NCBI GenBank assembly: GCA_910588325.1
Contig: CAJUPP010000009.1
Coordinates: 9,573 to 73,572, forward strand
Direction: 5' to 3'
Length of the DNA stretch: 64,000 nt
DNA from: an uncultured Hungatella sp.
Lineage (GTDB): Bacteria; Bacillota; Clostridia; Lachnospirales; Lachnospiraceae
A program made the translations under genes and the position numbers. Positions 49,944 through 60,002 of the stretch are shown here, piece by piece. The notes beneath the pieces were generated by a model. It worked only from the letters and a program-made list of their open reading frames with translations. It was not told where the DNA came from and did no database searches. Position 1 is the stretch's first letter. Each line of letters opens with the position of its first letter.

Positions 49944-52217
49944 ATGGGGATGAAATTACAGGAGGTGGAAGTTCTGGCTCCGGCTGGCTCTTTTGAGAGT
50001 ATGAAGGCGGCTGTGGCGGCAGGTGCAGACGCCGTATATATGGGAGGAAGCAGATTCGGCGCCCGTGCCTATGCGGACAATCCGGACCAGGACAGAATGC
50101 TAAAAGCCATTGATTATGCCCATATTCATGGAGTCTCCTTTTACATGACGGTCAATACTCTGGTGAAGGAAAAGGAACTGGAGGAACTGTTTGACTATCT
50201 GAATCCATATTACAGGCAGGGACTTAACGGAGTGATTGTACAGGATATAGGGGTACTGTCCTATATAACGAAGCATTTTCCGGGGCTTCCCATTCATGCC
50301 AGCACTCAGATGACTATCACAGGAGTTTATGGGGCCTGGATGTTAAAGGAGCTGGGAGTAAAAAGGGTGGTGCCTGCAAGGGAGCTTTCTCTGGAGGAGA
50401 TCAGGAGGATCCATGAGCAGGTGGATATAGAGATAGAATGTTTTGTTCATGGTGCATTGTGTTATTGCTATTCCGGACAGTGTCTTTTGAGCAGCTTGAT
50501 CGGCGGCAGAAGCGGGAACCGGGGGCGGTGCGCCCAGCCCTGCCGTCTGCCTTATGATGTGAAGAGGGATGGGAAGTCCTGTCTGGGGAAAGACCAGAGA
50601 TATGTGATGAGCCTGAAGGATTTGTGTGTGCTGGATATTTTGCCGGAGCTTTTGGAAGCAGGGATTGATTCCCTGAAGATTGAAGGGCGGATGAAAAGTC
50701 CAAGGTATACGGCAGGTGTGGTAAGTATCTACAGAAAGTATGTGGATATGTATAAGAAATGGGGGCGTGACGGGTACCAGGTGAATCCGGAGGATAAAAA
50801 GATGCTGCTGGATCTGTTTGACCGGGGCGGTTTCACCGAAGGGTATTACAGGCAGCATAATGGAAGGGATATGGTGGCTTTAAAGGAAAAGCCGGCCTTC
50901 CGTCAGGGAAATCAGAAGTTATTTGATTATCTGGATGTAACCTATGTAAATGCAGAAGTGAAGGAAAGAGTTACAGGGAAATTGACGGTAAAAGAAGGGG
51001 AAGAGATTGGTCTTGAACTTGAGTTGGAAGGGAAAGGGAGAGGTTACAGGACAGAAGTAAAAGGGCCGGTGGTTCAGACGGCCCGCAGCCAGCCTGTGAG
51101 TGAAGAGAGTCTGAGAAAACAGATTGGGAAAACCGGGAATACACCGTTTCAGTTTGAAGAGTTACAGGTGGAAATAGAAGGGAATGGATTCCTGCCAATC
51201 CAGGCGCTGAACGAATTGAGAAGGAGCGGTCTGGAGAAGCTTAAGAGAGAGGTGCTTGACAGGTATCGGAGAGAGGGCGGATGCAGGGGGATTGAATACA
51301 GAGAGAATGAATCGGGAGAGAAGAAATACAGAAAGGATGAGAGAACGGGTACAGGGAATGTAGTATGTGCCGGATGCCAAAGGGATATGGAAAAGGTTCT
51401 TCATGTTCTGATTTCTAATCCGGATATTCTTTCTGTCGTGCTGGAGAAAAAGGAAGTATCTGAGATTCAGATTGAATCGGACAGCTTTCATCCTGATTCA
51501 TGGAAAGAGACAGTGGAAAGGTGTCACAGAGAGGGAAAACGTTGCGTACTGGCTATGCCTGTAATTTTCCGCACAGAGGCGGAGCGGTATTTTGAACAAT
51601 GGAAGGAAACGTGGAAGGGTGCCGGATTCGACGGGGTTTTAATCCGTTCCTGGGAGGAGATCGGCTATCTAAAGAAGCATAACATAGAGATACCCCAGTA
51701 TGGGGACCATAATCTGTATTGCTTTAATAAAGAGGCCGCTCAAATGTTAAGGAAAATGGGGCTAAAACGTCTGACGCTGCCATTGGAATTAAACAGTCTG
51801 GAGCTGGAACAGCTTGGGTGCGACGGCTTTGAACTGATCGCTTATGGGTATCTTCCGGTTATGACTTCGGCTCAGTGTATCCAAAAAACAACAGGAAATT
51901 GTACCCATAAACCGGGAATCCTGTATATGAAGGACAGAACCGGGAAAGAACTGATGGTAAAGAATCATTGTACCTTTTGTTACAATACGGTTTATAACCC
52001 CAGTCCGCTGTCTTTGCTGGGGCAGGAAGAGATCATCAGCCGTTTAAATCCGGCGGCGTTGAGGCTTCAGTTTGTGAGAGAAACGGAGCAGGAGACTCGG
52101 AAGGTTATCCGGGCTTATGGAGACGCATTTCTTCGGAAAGCGAAAGCAGCAGAAAACAGTACAAAAGTGCTGTCCGGAGATTTTACCAGAGGGCACTTTA
52201 AAAGAGGAGTAGAGTAG
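49944..52217 (+). CDS. U32-family peptidase/tRNA-rRNA hydroxylation-type protein
   Basis: This 757-residue U32 protein is of the long form. The catalytic-like region (about 1-330) has LAPAGSFESMKAAVAAGADA and IECFVHGALCYCYSGQCLLS. GNRGRCAQPCRLPY follows, with conserved Cys that in relatives bind an iron-sulfur cluster. Residues 330-480 fit the DUF3656/collagenase-like part; the C-terminal repeat has CTHKPG and NHCTFCYNTVYNP. Relatives are described as collagenases or, more recently, RNA hydroxylation enzymes. GAGGAGAAC is the ribosome site. Confidence 0.88.
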   Translation: MGMKLQEVEVLAPAGSFESMKAAVAAGADAVYMGGSRFGARAYADNPDQDRMLKAIDYAHIHGVSFYMTVNTLVKEKELEELFDYLNPYYRQGLNGVIVQDIGVLSYITKHFPGLPIHASTQMTITGVYGAWMLKELGVKRVVPARELSLEEIRRIHEQVDIEIECFVHGALCYCYSGQCLLSSLIGGRSGNRGRCAQPCRLPYDVKRDGKSCLGKDQRYVMSLKDLCVLDILPELLEAGIDSLKIEGRMKSPRYTAGVVSIYRKYVDMYKKWGRDGYQVNPEDKKMLLDLFDRGGFTEGYYRQHNGRDMVALKEKPAFRQGNQKLFDYLDVTYVNAEVKERVTGKLTVKEGEEIGLELELEGKGRGYRTEVKGPVVQTARSQPVSEESLRKQIGKTGNTPFQFEELQVEIEGNGFLPIQALNELRRSGLEKLKREVLDRYRREGGCRGIEYRENESGEKKYRKDERTGTGNVVCAGCQRDMEKVLHVLISNPDILSVVLEKKEVSEIQIESDSFHPDSWKETVERCHREGKRCVLAMPVIFRTEAERYFEQWKETWKGAGFDGVLIRSWEEIGYLKKHNIEIPQYGDHNLYCFNKEAAQMLRKMGLKRLTLPLELNSLELEQLGCDGFELIAYGYLPVMTSAQCIQKTTGNCTHKPGILYMKDRTGKELMVKNHCTFCYNTVYNPSPLSLLGQEEIISRLNPAALRLQFVRETEQETRKVIRAYGDAFLRKAKAAENSTKVLSGDFTRGHFKRGVE

Positions 52218-52225
52218 GTGAGGCA

Positions 52226-53533
52226 TTGATTAACTTGTTTGTGGACGGTTCCAGGTATTTGATGATTCTGCTGATGGCGGTTTACACCTATCTGAATTTT
52301 CGGTATTTTAGCGTGGGAGAGGAGAAAAAGAGGCGTCTTTGCGCAAGGCAGAACCGGCTGATGCTTCTGATGCATTTCCTGGCTTACATGGTGATATATA
52401 TTAAGACAGAGGATCCGCGGATGGCGGCGTTTTATGGGGCGCAGGTGATATTTTTTATTGCATATATTCTGCTGTACCGGCTTTTTTACCCCAACAGTTC
52501 CCGCATTCTTGTAAATAATGTGTGTATGCTGTTGTGTGTGGGATTTATCATTCTTTCCAGGCTGTCTTTTGGGAGAGCGGCACGTCAGTTTATCATTGTG
52601 GCGGTTTTTGCAGTGATTGCGTGGATAATTCCTATGATTTTAGGGAGAGTGTGGCAGCTGAGCAAGATACCGTGGGTTTATGGGCTGACAGGCCTGGGAC
52701 TTTTGACAGCAGTATATTTTGTGGGAGATACCAGCTTTGGAGCCCAGCTGTCTATATCCGTGTCAGGAATGTCGGTTCAGCCGTCGGAGTTTGTGAAGAT
52801 TTTATTTGTGCTGTTTGTGGCGGCCATGTTTTACCGGTCTACAGGGTTTAAACAGGTGGCGGTTACTACGGCAGTGGCAGCTGCCCATGTGCTGATTCTG
52901 GTTGCCTCAAAGGATTTGGGGAGCGGCCTGATTTTCTTTGTCACCTATCTTACCATGCTGTTTGTGGCAACCTCCAATTGGCTCTATCTGGGAGCAGGGT
53001 TACTTAGCGGATGCGGTGCGGCGGTTTTGGCGTACCGGCTGTTTTCCCATGTGAGGGTGAGAGTGTCTGCCTGGAGGAATCCGTGGGCGGATATTGACAA
53101 TACGGGATATCAGATTACCCAGTCTCTGTTTGCCATCGGCACAGGCAGTTGGTTTGGCATGGGGCTGTATCAGGGAATGCCAGGTAAGATTCCTGTGGTG
53201 AGCAAGGATTTTGTGTTTGCCGCCATATCGGAAGAGATGGGAGCCATGTTTGCTGTCTGTGTGCTGCTGATCTGCCTGGGCTGTTTTCTGCAGTTTGTTA
53301 TGATTTCCAGTGAGATGCAGGCATCCTTTTACCGGCTGACAGCTTTTGGGCTGGGGATTATGTATATTACTCAGGTGTTTCTGGCAGTGGGAGGGACCAT
53401 TAAGTTTATTCCCTCTACGGGAGTGACGCTGCCTCTTATCAGTTATGGGGGGAGTTCTGTGGTAAGTACACTGATTTTGTTCGGGGTGATTCAGGGTGTG
53501 TATGTTTTGAAGCGGGAGGAAGAAGAGGAGTAA
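52226..53533 (+). CDS. FtsW/RodA/SpoVE-family SEDS protein
   Basis: This 435-residue integral membrane protein with about ten or eleven helices is of the SEDS family, which polymerises lipid II glycan strands. Conserved segments: GDTSFGAQLSISV with VQPSEFVKILFVLF, the later KDLGSGLIFF and, near the end, FIPSTGVTLPLISYGGSS. The TTG at 52226 is used as start, behind AGGTGAGG. The next gene encodes a cognate class B PBP, the usual partner pair. Whether it serves elongation, division or sporulation is not evident. Confidence 0.92.
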   Translation: MINLFVDGSRYLMILLMAVYTYLNFRYFSVGEEKKRRLCARQNRLMLLMHFLAYMVIYIKTEDPRMAAFYGAQVIFFIAYILLYRLFYPNSSRILVNNVCMLLCVGFIILSRLSFGRAARQFIIVAVFAVIAWIIPMILGRVWQLSKIPWVYGLTGLGLLTAVYFVGDTSFGAQLSISVSGMSVQPSEFVKILFVLFVAAMFYRSTGFKQVAVTTAVAAAHVLILVASKDLGSGLIFFVTYLTMLFVATSNWLYLGAGLLSGCGAAVLAYRLFSHVRVRVSAWRNPWADIDNTGYQITQSLFAIGTGSWFGMGLYQGMPGKIPVVSKDFVFAAISEEMGAMFAVCVLLICLGCFLQFVMISSEMQASFYRLTAFGLGIMYITQVFLAVGGTIKFIPSTGVTLPLISYGGSSVVSTLILFGVIQGVYVLKREEEEE

Positions 53534-53555
53534 TGTCTGCGAAAAGGAAAGAAAA

Positions 53556-55022
53556 ATGAAGTTATTTGAGAATAAATCGCTGGGGAAACGAAAGACAGGG
53601 AAAAATCCGGAGGAAAAGTCAAATAAGAATATTCTCCGGCTGACCTATGTCATAGTGATACTGTTTGTTGTTATGATAGGCTATGAAGGATATTTCCTGG
53701 TTTTTCAAAGGGAAGATGTGATTAACAATACGTACAATGCAAGGCTGGACAGCTTTTCGGACCGGATTGTCAGAGGGAAGATACGCAGCAGTAATGGGAC
53801 GGTTCTGGCAGAGACCCTGGTAGGGGAAGGGGGAGAGGAAACCAGAAGCTATCCCTACGGCCCTTTGTTTGCCCATGTAGTGGGGTATTCTACCAGAGGA
53901 AAGACGGGGCTGGAGGCCGCGGGAAATTTTTATATGCTGTCTTCTCACATCAATCTGTTAGAGCAGATGATTCGGGAACTTTCGGGCGGCAAGAATCCGG
54001 GGGATGATATTTATACGACGTTGGATGTGGAGCTGCAGCAGGTGGCATGGGACGCTTTGGGCGACAGGAAGGGAGCCGTGGTGGTGATGGAGCCGGATAC
54101 GGGGAAGATTCTGGCAATGGTGTCTAAACCTGGATATGACCCTAACACGCTGAATCAGGACTGGGACTGGATGGTGGAGGATGGAGATCATCAGGCCAGG
54201 CTTTTAAACCGTGCTGCTCAGGGTTTGTATCCGCCGGGGTCTGTTTTTAAATTGGTGACACTTTTGGAGTATGTCCGTGAGCATCCGGAGGATTATGAGG
54301 ATTTCCGGTTTGAGTGTGACGGGATTTACGAGGAGGGGGAGTATACGATTCAGTGTTTTAACCAGACAGCGCATGGAAGTATGGGGTTAAGGGAGGCATT
54401 CGCCAATTCCTGCAACGGGGCATTTGCCAGTCTGGGTCTGGAGCTTGATAAGGAGCGGACCAAAAGAACGGCGGAGGAGCTTTTGTATAACAGCCAGTTG
54501 CCTTTGGCCATTGCTTACAGTAAAAGTTCCTTTCAGATGAAGGGGGATGCGGATGTCTGGGAGACGCTGCAGACTTATATCGGGCAGGGGAAGACGCAGA
54601 TGACACCTATACACAGCGCCATGATTACGGCGGCTGTCGCCAATGGAGGAATCTTGATGAAGCCGTATCTGATTGACCATGTGGAGCATGTGGGAGGAGA
54701 GACGGTGAAACGGTTTATGCCGGAGGCATATGGAAGTCTGATGACGGCGGAGGAAGCAGCCATACTGACAGAAATGATGGAGGCAGTGGTGACGGAAGGA
54801 ACCGGTTCGGCGGTGCGCACGGAAGGGTATACGGTGGCCGGAAAAACCGGGTCTGCGGAGTTTGAGACAGGTAAGGAGACCCATGGATGGTTTACAGGGT
54901 TTGCTCCGGCCGAGAAGCCGGAGCTGGTGATCAGTGTGATCGTGGAGGAAGGCGGTTCCGGCGGAAGGGCGGCGGCGCCGGTGGCACGGTTGGTGTTTGA
55001 TGCCTGGTTTGGGCGGGGATGA
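53556..55022 (+). CDS. Class B penicillin-binding protein (transpeptidase)
   Basis: This 488-residue enzyme has one N-terminal membrane segment (about 30-52) and a short dimerisation part. The transpeptidase domain has PPGSVFKLVT (SxxK, near residue 227), SCN (SxN, near 287) and VAGKTGSAEF (KTG, near 427). It crosslinks peptidoglycan outside the membrane with the SEDS protein encoded just before. It lacks PASTA domains and is short, like PbpA-type partners. GAAAAGGAAAGAAAA precedes the ATG. Confidence 0.94.
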   Translation: MKLFENKSLGKRKTGKNPEEKSNKNILRLTYVIVILFVVMIGYEGYFLVFQREDVINNTYNARLDSFSDRIVRGKIRSSNGTVLAETLVGEGGEETRSYPYGPLFAHVVGYSTRGKTGLEAAGNFYMLSSHINLLEQMIRELSGGKNPGDDIYTTLDVELQQVAWDALGDRKGAVVVMEPDTGKILAMVSKPGYDPNTLNQDWDWMVEDGDHQARLLNRAAQGLYPPGSVFKLVTLLEYVREHPEDYEDFRFECDGIYEEGEYTIQCFNQTAHGSMGLREAFANSCNGAFASLGLELDKERTKRTAEELLYNSQLPLAIAYSKSSFQMKGDADVWETLQTYIGQGKTQMTPIHSAMITAAVANGGILMKPYLIDHVEHVGGETVKRFMPEAYGSLMTAEEAAILTEMMEAVVTEGTGSAVRTEGYTVAGKTGSAEFETGKETHGWFTGFAPAEKPELVISVIVEEGGSGGRAAAPVARLVFDAWFGRG

Positions 55023-55070
55023 AGATGAAAATCTAAGGATAGTTTGGCAGGAAGGAAGGGAGGCATTTGG

Positions 55071-55772
55071 GTGAAAGCAGCGGTCCTATCGGATACTCAC
55101 GATCTTCTGCGGCCGGAGGTTATGGAACAGATTAAGGTTTGCGATGCAGTTATACACGCCGGTGATATCAGCTCCAGGGGAATCCTGGATCAGATTATGA
55201 AATGCGGGAAAAAAGATGCCCCATTCTATGTGGTCAGGGGCAACAATGATAAAGAATGGGCGGAGGGTATGCCAGAGTCTCTGACATTTGTATTGGAAGG
55301 TGTGAGATTTCTTCTGGTTCATAATAAAAAGGATGTGCCGAAGGAGCTGGGGGACAGCCAGATTGTAATCTGCGGACATTCTCATAAGTATGGGGAAGAG
55401 ATGAAAGACGGACGGTTATGGCTGAACCCGGGAAGCTGTGGGAAGAGACGGTTTACACAGCCCATCACTATGGCGGTTTTACATCTGGAGGATGGAAAAT
55501 GGCAGGTGGAGCGAATTGATATTGCTCATGGGGAGTCTGGTATTGGAAAAGAGGGTATGAAAAGGTCCGTTGCTGCGGCTGATATGCCGCAGACGGTTAA
55601 TCATATTGTGAAGCGAATGGAGAAAGGGCAGTCCATAGCAAGAATCAGCGGTGATTTAAAGCTGGATCCGGATTTTGTGGAGACGGTCTGCCGGATAAAA
55701 GTAACGCATCCGGGAGTGACGGCAGCGGGGATTGTGGATAAAATGGAGGTCAACAGGAGCGCCGAGAAGTAA
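55071..55772 (+). CDS. YfcE/MJ0936-type phosphodiesterase with C-terminal extension
   Basis: The GTG at 55071 follows GGAAGGGAGG and starts MKAAVLSDTHDLL, the family start. The metal site is complete: SDTHD, HAGDI, VRGNND, ICGHSH. The core is about 155 residues. A C-terminal 75-residue extension (VNHIVKRMEKGQSIARISGD, then DPDFVETVCRIKVTHPG) resembles a small helical, possibly HTH-like module not found in simple YfcE proteins. Substrate unknown; family enzymes hydrolyse phosphodiesters in vitro. Confidence 0.87.
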   Translation: MKAAVLSDTHDLLRPEVMEQIKVCDAVIHAGDISSRGILDQIMKCGKKDAPFYVVRGNNDKEWAEGMPESLTFVLEGVRFLLVHNKKDVPKELGDSQIVICGHSHKYGEEMKDGRLWLNPGSCGKRRFTQPITMAVLHLEDGKWQVERIDIAHGESGIGKEGMKRSVAAADMPQTVNHIVKRMEKGQSIARISGDLKLDPDFVETVCRIKVTHPGVTAAGIVDKMEVNRSAEK

Positions 55773-55880
55773 AAGGAACAAAAACTAAAGTTTTTAAATT
55801 TTCTGACGATATATAATAACAATGAGCAAATTTTTTTAATACTATAAGGTGTATATATCTTATTATATAAGGAAGTAATT

Positions 55881-58442
55881 ATGAGAAAAGCACGGAAAAA
55901 GCAGATTGAGGATTTTATAAAGCTGTTGGAGCAGGCGCATTCTGAGATAAAAAAGAATATAGAAAGCAGGGATTACCAATCAGCCATGGGTCTGCTGGGA
56001 CAGTGCCAGGAAGGAGCCGTCGGAGTCGGTAATCTGATAGAGAAGGAAGAAGGGGAGGGTTTTGTGACCATTCCTTTCGTTGAGTCATACTGTGAACTGG
56101 CCTACAGGATTTATGAAGAGCTGCAGCAAGGACAGGAGATAAGCGGAAACGGAACTTATAAAAAGCTGCGGAAATCTTTGATTCAGATTGAGAACAGTGT
56201 GAGATATGATATTAAGGTACGTTTGGAGATCGTGTTTCTGCCTTATAAAGCTTCCATGTGGGACAGCCTGGAGACCGTATGGCAGGCGGCTGATGAGGAT
56301 CCGGACTGTGATGCCTATGTCGTGCCGATTCCGTATTATGAAAGGAATTCGGATGGCTCTTTGGGAACTTATCATTATGAAGGCGATGAACTGCCGGAGT
56401 ATGTGCCGGTGACCCATTATGACAGGTATCCTCTTGAGGAGAGAGAGCCGGATATTATTTATATACATAATCCATATGATAATGCCAATTATGTGACCAG
56501 TATTGATCCAAGGTTCTATTCAGATAGATTGAAACAGCATACCAATTGTCTGGTGTATATACCTTATTATTCTACGGCAGGAGGAATGAGTGAGGGACAG
56601 GCATCCTGTCCGGCTTATTATAATGCGGACTACATTGTGGTGCAATCGAAGAAATATATTCACTTCTTTGATGCATCGGTGCCAGAAGAGAAGTTTTTAT
56701 TTTTAGGTTCGCCTAAATTTGACAGAGTGATCCGGATGTGCCAGAATCCTCCGGAACCGCCGGAAAACTGGAAAGAGAAGATGGAAGGACGGAAGGTCTA
56801 TTTCTACAATACCAGTATCGGCGGGATGCTGGGGAATACGGAATGCTTTCTTAAGAAGATGGAGTATGTATTCGACTGCTTTGAGGGACGGGAAGACGCC
56901 TGCCTTTTGTGGAGGCCCCATCCGCTTTTGGAATCGACCTTTGACTCTATGAGGCCGGCGTACAGACCATGGTACGATGGACTGAAAAAGAGATTTCTGG
57001 ATGAGAATTTGGGAATTTATGATGATACGGCTGATATGACAAAGACCATTGCTTTGTCCGATATCTATATAGGAGATTCCGGGACAAGCGTGACGTCATT
57101 GTTTGGAATTGCAGGGAAGCCCCTTTTTATATTTAACAACATGATTCATACCCTGCCCCAAAAGGATGACTGGCGGGGGGAGATCATAAACCCTGTATTT
57201 GATATGCGGGGGGACGACAGGTATCAGGTTACATGGAATAATCATCTGTGGTTCTCCGAAAAGAATGATTATCATTATAAGTTCTATATGGATTTGGGCA
57301 CCGGGTATTCGGCAGGCCGGTATTACATAAAGGCAGTAAAAATTAAAGACAAAATTTATGTTCTTCCGGGTAATGCTCAGAATCTTTTGGTTATTAAAGA
57401 TAAAAAGATTAAAAAAATCGATTTTAAGACAAAGATAGTGAAGCCGGGAGCATTTTTCGGTTATTGGTACAATGAAAAATACATTTTTATATTTCCCAAC
57501 CAGTATCCGCTGCTTCTCAGATTCAATATCGAGACAGAGGAGCTGCAGGGTGTAGAGGGTATCCGGGAGTTTCATGTGAGAAATGTAAATGGAGAGTGGC
57601 AGATAGGCGGCATAGGGGTATATGGAAATGAATTGGTTTTCGCTTCTCCGGAGAATAATGAGTTTATATTCATGGATATGGACACATTGAAGGCAAGAGG
57701 GCTTTGCAGCAATTCGGAGTGTAATCTTGGGACTCAGACCATTGTGACAGACGGAGATGAGCTGTGGCTTCTGCCGCTAAACGGAATGACAATCACGTGC
57801 TGGAATCCAAAGACAGGAAAAATCAGAGAATACGACGATCTGCCGGATAATTTCGTGTCAACCAGATGGCCTTATGAGACGGAGTGCAGTGAAAGACCAT
57901 TTGGAAATTTGGCAATTTCAAGAGAAGGCGGGAAAGAGAATATTGTTATATCGCCTTCCTGGGGAAATATGTACCTGACTCTTGACAGGGAAAGCGGAAG
58001 GATGGAGGAATGGAAACCGCCCATAGAGTTAAAAAACCGCGGAAAGAACGGATATTTTGTTGCCGGCGGAATGGGAGGCTTCTGTGTTCCGTTTCTGCAG
58101 GTGGGAAAATCAGAGTATCTGCTTTGGTATACACCGGAGAGAAAGCTTTATGATGCCAATATAGATACGAAGGAATGCAAAGAAATAGAGATAGACTTTG
58201 ATTACGAAGAATTAATGCTGCATGAACCAGGATTTATGGAGGAATCGGAGTGGATGCAGTACTGTATCAATGAGGATTCATTTAATTCGCTGAAAGATTT
58301 TCTGGATGACAGAATCACAGGAAATCAGTTTGACAGGGAACGGCAGATCAAGGCATTTTCAAAGATAAATGCCGATATGGACGGAACATGCGGGCAAAAG
58401 ATACATCAATTTATGCGCGGAAAGATACAGGCAGGCGTCTGA
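55881..58442 (+). CDS. CDP-glycerol-transferase-like protein with propeller-like C-terminal half
   Basis: This 853-residue protein has a helical start (about 1-100). A GT-B type domain follows that resembles CDP-glycerol glycerophosphotransferases: FLGSPKFDRV, VYFYNTSIGGML, LLWRPHPLLESTFD, LSDIYIGDSGTSVTSLFGI (about 110-420). The second half (about 430-800) has repeated beta-strand motifs such as KIYVLPGNAQNLLVI and GNELVFASPENNEFIFMD, suggesting a six- or seven-bladed propeller. Cytoplasmic, no signal. It probably transfers a CDP-linked alcohol phosphate to a surface polymer. Confidence 0.75.
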   Translation: MRKARKKQIEDFIKLLEQAHSEIKKNIESRDYQSAMGLLGQCQEGAVGVGNLIEKEEGEGFVTIPFVESYCELAYRIYEELQQGQEISGNGTYKKLRKSLIQIENSVRYDIKVRLEIVFLPYKASMWDSLETVWQAADEDPDCDAYVVPIPYYERNSDGSLGTYHYEGDELPEYVPVTHYDRYPLEEREPDIIYIHNPYDNANYVTSIDPRFYSDRLKQHTNCLVYIPYYSTAGGMSEGQASCPAYYNADYIVVQSKKYIHFFDASVPEEKFLFLGSPKFDRVIRMCQNPPEPPENWKEKMEGRKVYFYNTSIGGMLGNTECFLKKMEYVFDCFEGREDACLLWRPHPLLESTFDSMRPAYRPWYDGLKKRFLDENLGIYDDTADMTKTIALSDIYIGDSGTSVTSLFGIAGKPLFIFNNMIHTLPQKDDWRGEIINPVFDMRGDDRYQVTWNNHLWFSEKNDYHYKFYMDLGTGYSAGRYYIKAVKIKDKIYVLPGNAQNLLVIKDKKIKKIDFKTKIVKPGAFFGYWYNEKYIFIFPNQYPLLLRFNIETEELQGVEGIREFHVRNVNGEWQIGGIGVYGNELVFASPENNEFIFMDMDTLKARGLCSNSECNLGTQTIVTDGDELWLLPLNGMTITCWNPKTGKIREYDDLPDNFVSTRWPYETECSERPFGNLAISREGGKENIVISPSWGNMYLTLDRESGRMEEWKPPIELKNRGKNGYFVAGGMGGFCVPFLQVGKSEYLLWYTPERKLYDANIDTKECKEIEIDFDYEELMLHEPGFMEESEWMQYCINEDSFNSLKDFLDDRITGNQFDRERQIKAFSKINADMDGTCGQKIHQFMRGKIQAGV

Positions 58443-58490
58443 GGATAAGAAATGAATGGCAATACAGGGAGAGGAGTTATGTGAAATTTT

Positions 58491-59831
58491 ATGGTAAAGG
58501 TAATTACATATGGAACATTTGACCTCTTCCATGAAGGGCATTATCGGTTGCTTGAGAGAGCTAAGGCATTGGGAGACTACCTGATCGTAGGTGTGACTAC
58601 GGAGGCCTACGATAAGACCAGAGGAAAGCTGAATGTGGTGGATTCTCTGACGACTCGGATAGAAAATGTTAAAAAAACCGGGTTTGCCGATGAAGTGATA
58701 ATAGAAGAAGCGGCAGGGCAGAAATTTAATGATATCAAAAAATATCATATCGATATTTTCACTGTAGGTTCGGACTGGGTGGGAGCTTTTGATTATCTAA
58801 GCGACTATTGTAAAGTGATCTATCTGGAACGGACAAAAAATATTTCCAGTACCATGCTGCGGGAGAAAAACAGCCGAATTCAGAGAATCGGTATTATCGG
58901 AACCGGAAGAATCGCACAGCGGTTTATGCCGGAAGCTAAACTGGTCAGTGGTATCAGCACCCAGGGAGTGTACAATCCTCACGAGGAAAGCACCCGGCAG
59001 TTTGCAAAAAAATGGGAGATCAATGGATACACGGATCTGGAGGAGTTTTATGAAGCCATTGATTCCGTCTATATTGCATCGCCTCATGGGACTCATTACG
59101 GATATATTAAATCTGCGCTGGAGCATGGAAAACATGTTTTGTGTGAAAAGCCTATGGTGCTGAAAAAAGCGGAGGCCAAGGAAGTCTTTGAATGTGCCAG
59201 AGAGAAGGGGCTGATTCTTTTTGAAGGAATCAAGACGGCGTATTGTCCGGGATTTGGCAAGCTTCTTGGGATAGCCTGCAGCGGGACTATCGGTAATATA
59301 CGAAATGTGGAGGCCTGTTTTACGAAGCTTGAGAAGCCGGAGAACAGAGAATTGACCGATCCCATCTATGGAGGAAGTTTTACAGAACTTGGAAGTTATG
59401 TGATGTTTCCAATATTGAAACTTCTGGGGGAGGATATGGACGAGGTTCGCTTCGACAGTATCCGGGGAGATACAGGATTGGATTTATTTACAAGAGCAGT
59501 CTTTCGGTATCCTACAGGGATTGCAACGGCTACCTGCGGATTGGGTGTGAAGTCTGAAGGCAGGCTGTTGATTGCAGGAACGAAAGGGTATATTGTGGCG
59601 GAGGCTCCATGGTGGAAGACCAGCTATTTTGAAGTCCATTACGAGAATCCGGATGAGGTGGAGAAATACTCGGAACGGTTTCTGGGGGATGGGCTGCGGT
59701 ATGAGATCAGTGATTTTCTTACTATGATTAATCGGGTGGGAAAGAGCGGGTTTAAGCTGACTCGCAGCGAGTCGATTACTTTGGCGGGGGTTATGGAGGA
59801 GTTTATGAAGGCGGAGGAGAGAGGCGGATAA
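58491..59831 (+). CDS. Cytidylyltransferase (TagD-type)-Gfo/Idh/MocA oxidoreductase fusion
   Basis: This 446-residue protein begins with a glycerol-3-phosphate cytidylyltransferase-like domain (about 1-130): TYGTFDLFHEGHYRLLERAK (HxGH motif), GVTTEAYDKTRGK, and RTKNISSTMLRE, the usual C-terminal signature. A Gfo/Idh/MocA oxidoreductase follows (135-446): IGIIGTGRIAQRFMPEA for NAD(P), SPHGTHYGYIKSALEHGKHV and EKPM. It may make a CDP-alcohol and reduce or oxidise its precursor. It follows the transferase gene by 48 bases. Confidence 0.9.
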   Translation: MVKVITYGTFDLFHEGHYRLLERAKALGDYLIVGVTTEAYDKTRGKLNVVDSLTTRIENVKKTGFADEVIIEEAAGQKFNDIKKYHIDIFTVGSDWVGAFDYLSDYCKVIYLERTKNISSTMLREKNSRIQRIGIIGTGRIAQRFMPEAKLVSGISTQGVYNPHEESTRQFAKKWEINGYTDLEEFYEAIDSVYIASPHGTHYGYIKSALEHGKHVLCEKPMVLKKAEAKEVFECAREKGLILFEGIKTAYCPGFGKLLGIACSGTIGNIRNVEACFTKLEKPENRELTDPIYGGSFTELGSYVMFPILKLLGEDMDEVRFDSIRGDTGLDLFTRAVFRYPTGIATATCGLGVKSEGRLLIAGTKGYIVAEAPWWKTSYFEVHYENPDEVEKYSERFLGDGLRYEISDFLTMINRVGKSGFKLTRSESITLAGVMEEFMKAEERGG

Positions 59832-59929
59832 AGGGCCGCAGGATGCCGGAGGAAAAGAGAACAGACATACAAATACAGCAATGTACCTTGACAATTTCAT
59901 ACTTTACATTAGATTTGTCTTTGCCATTG

Positions 59930-59958
59930 TTTACATGCGGAATTGGAAATGATAGAAT
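59930..59958 (+). promoter_or_regulatory. Promoter of the AAA-ATPase gene
   Basis: TTTACA (59930-59935) and TAGAAT (59953-59958) are 17 bases apart, 45 bases before the start codon. Confidence 0.65.
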
Positions 59959-60002
59959 AGTAGTATCAAATCAAGTCTGCAGGTAAAGGAGAGTGGCAGA
60001 GC

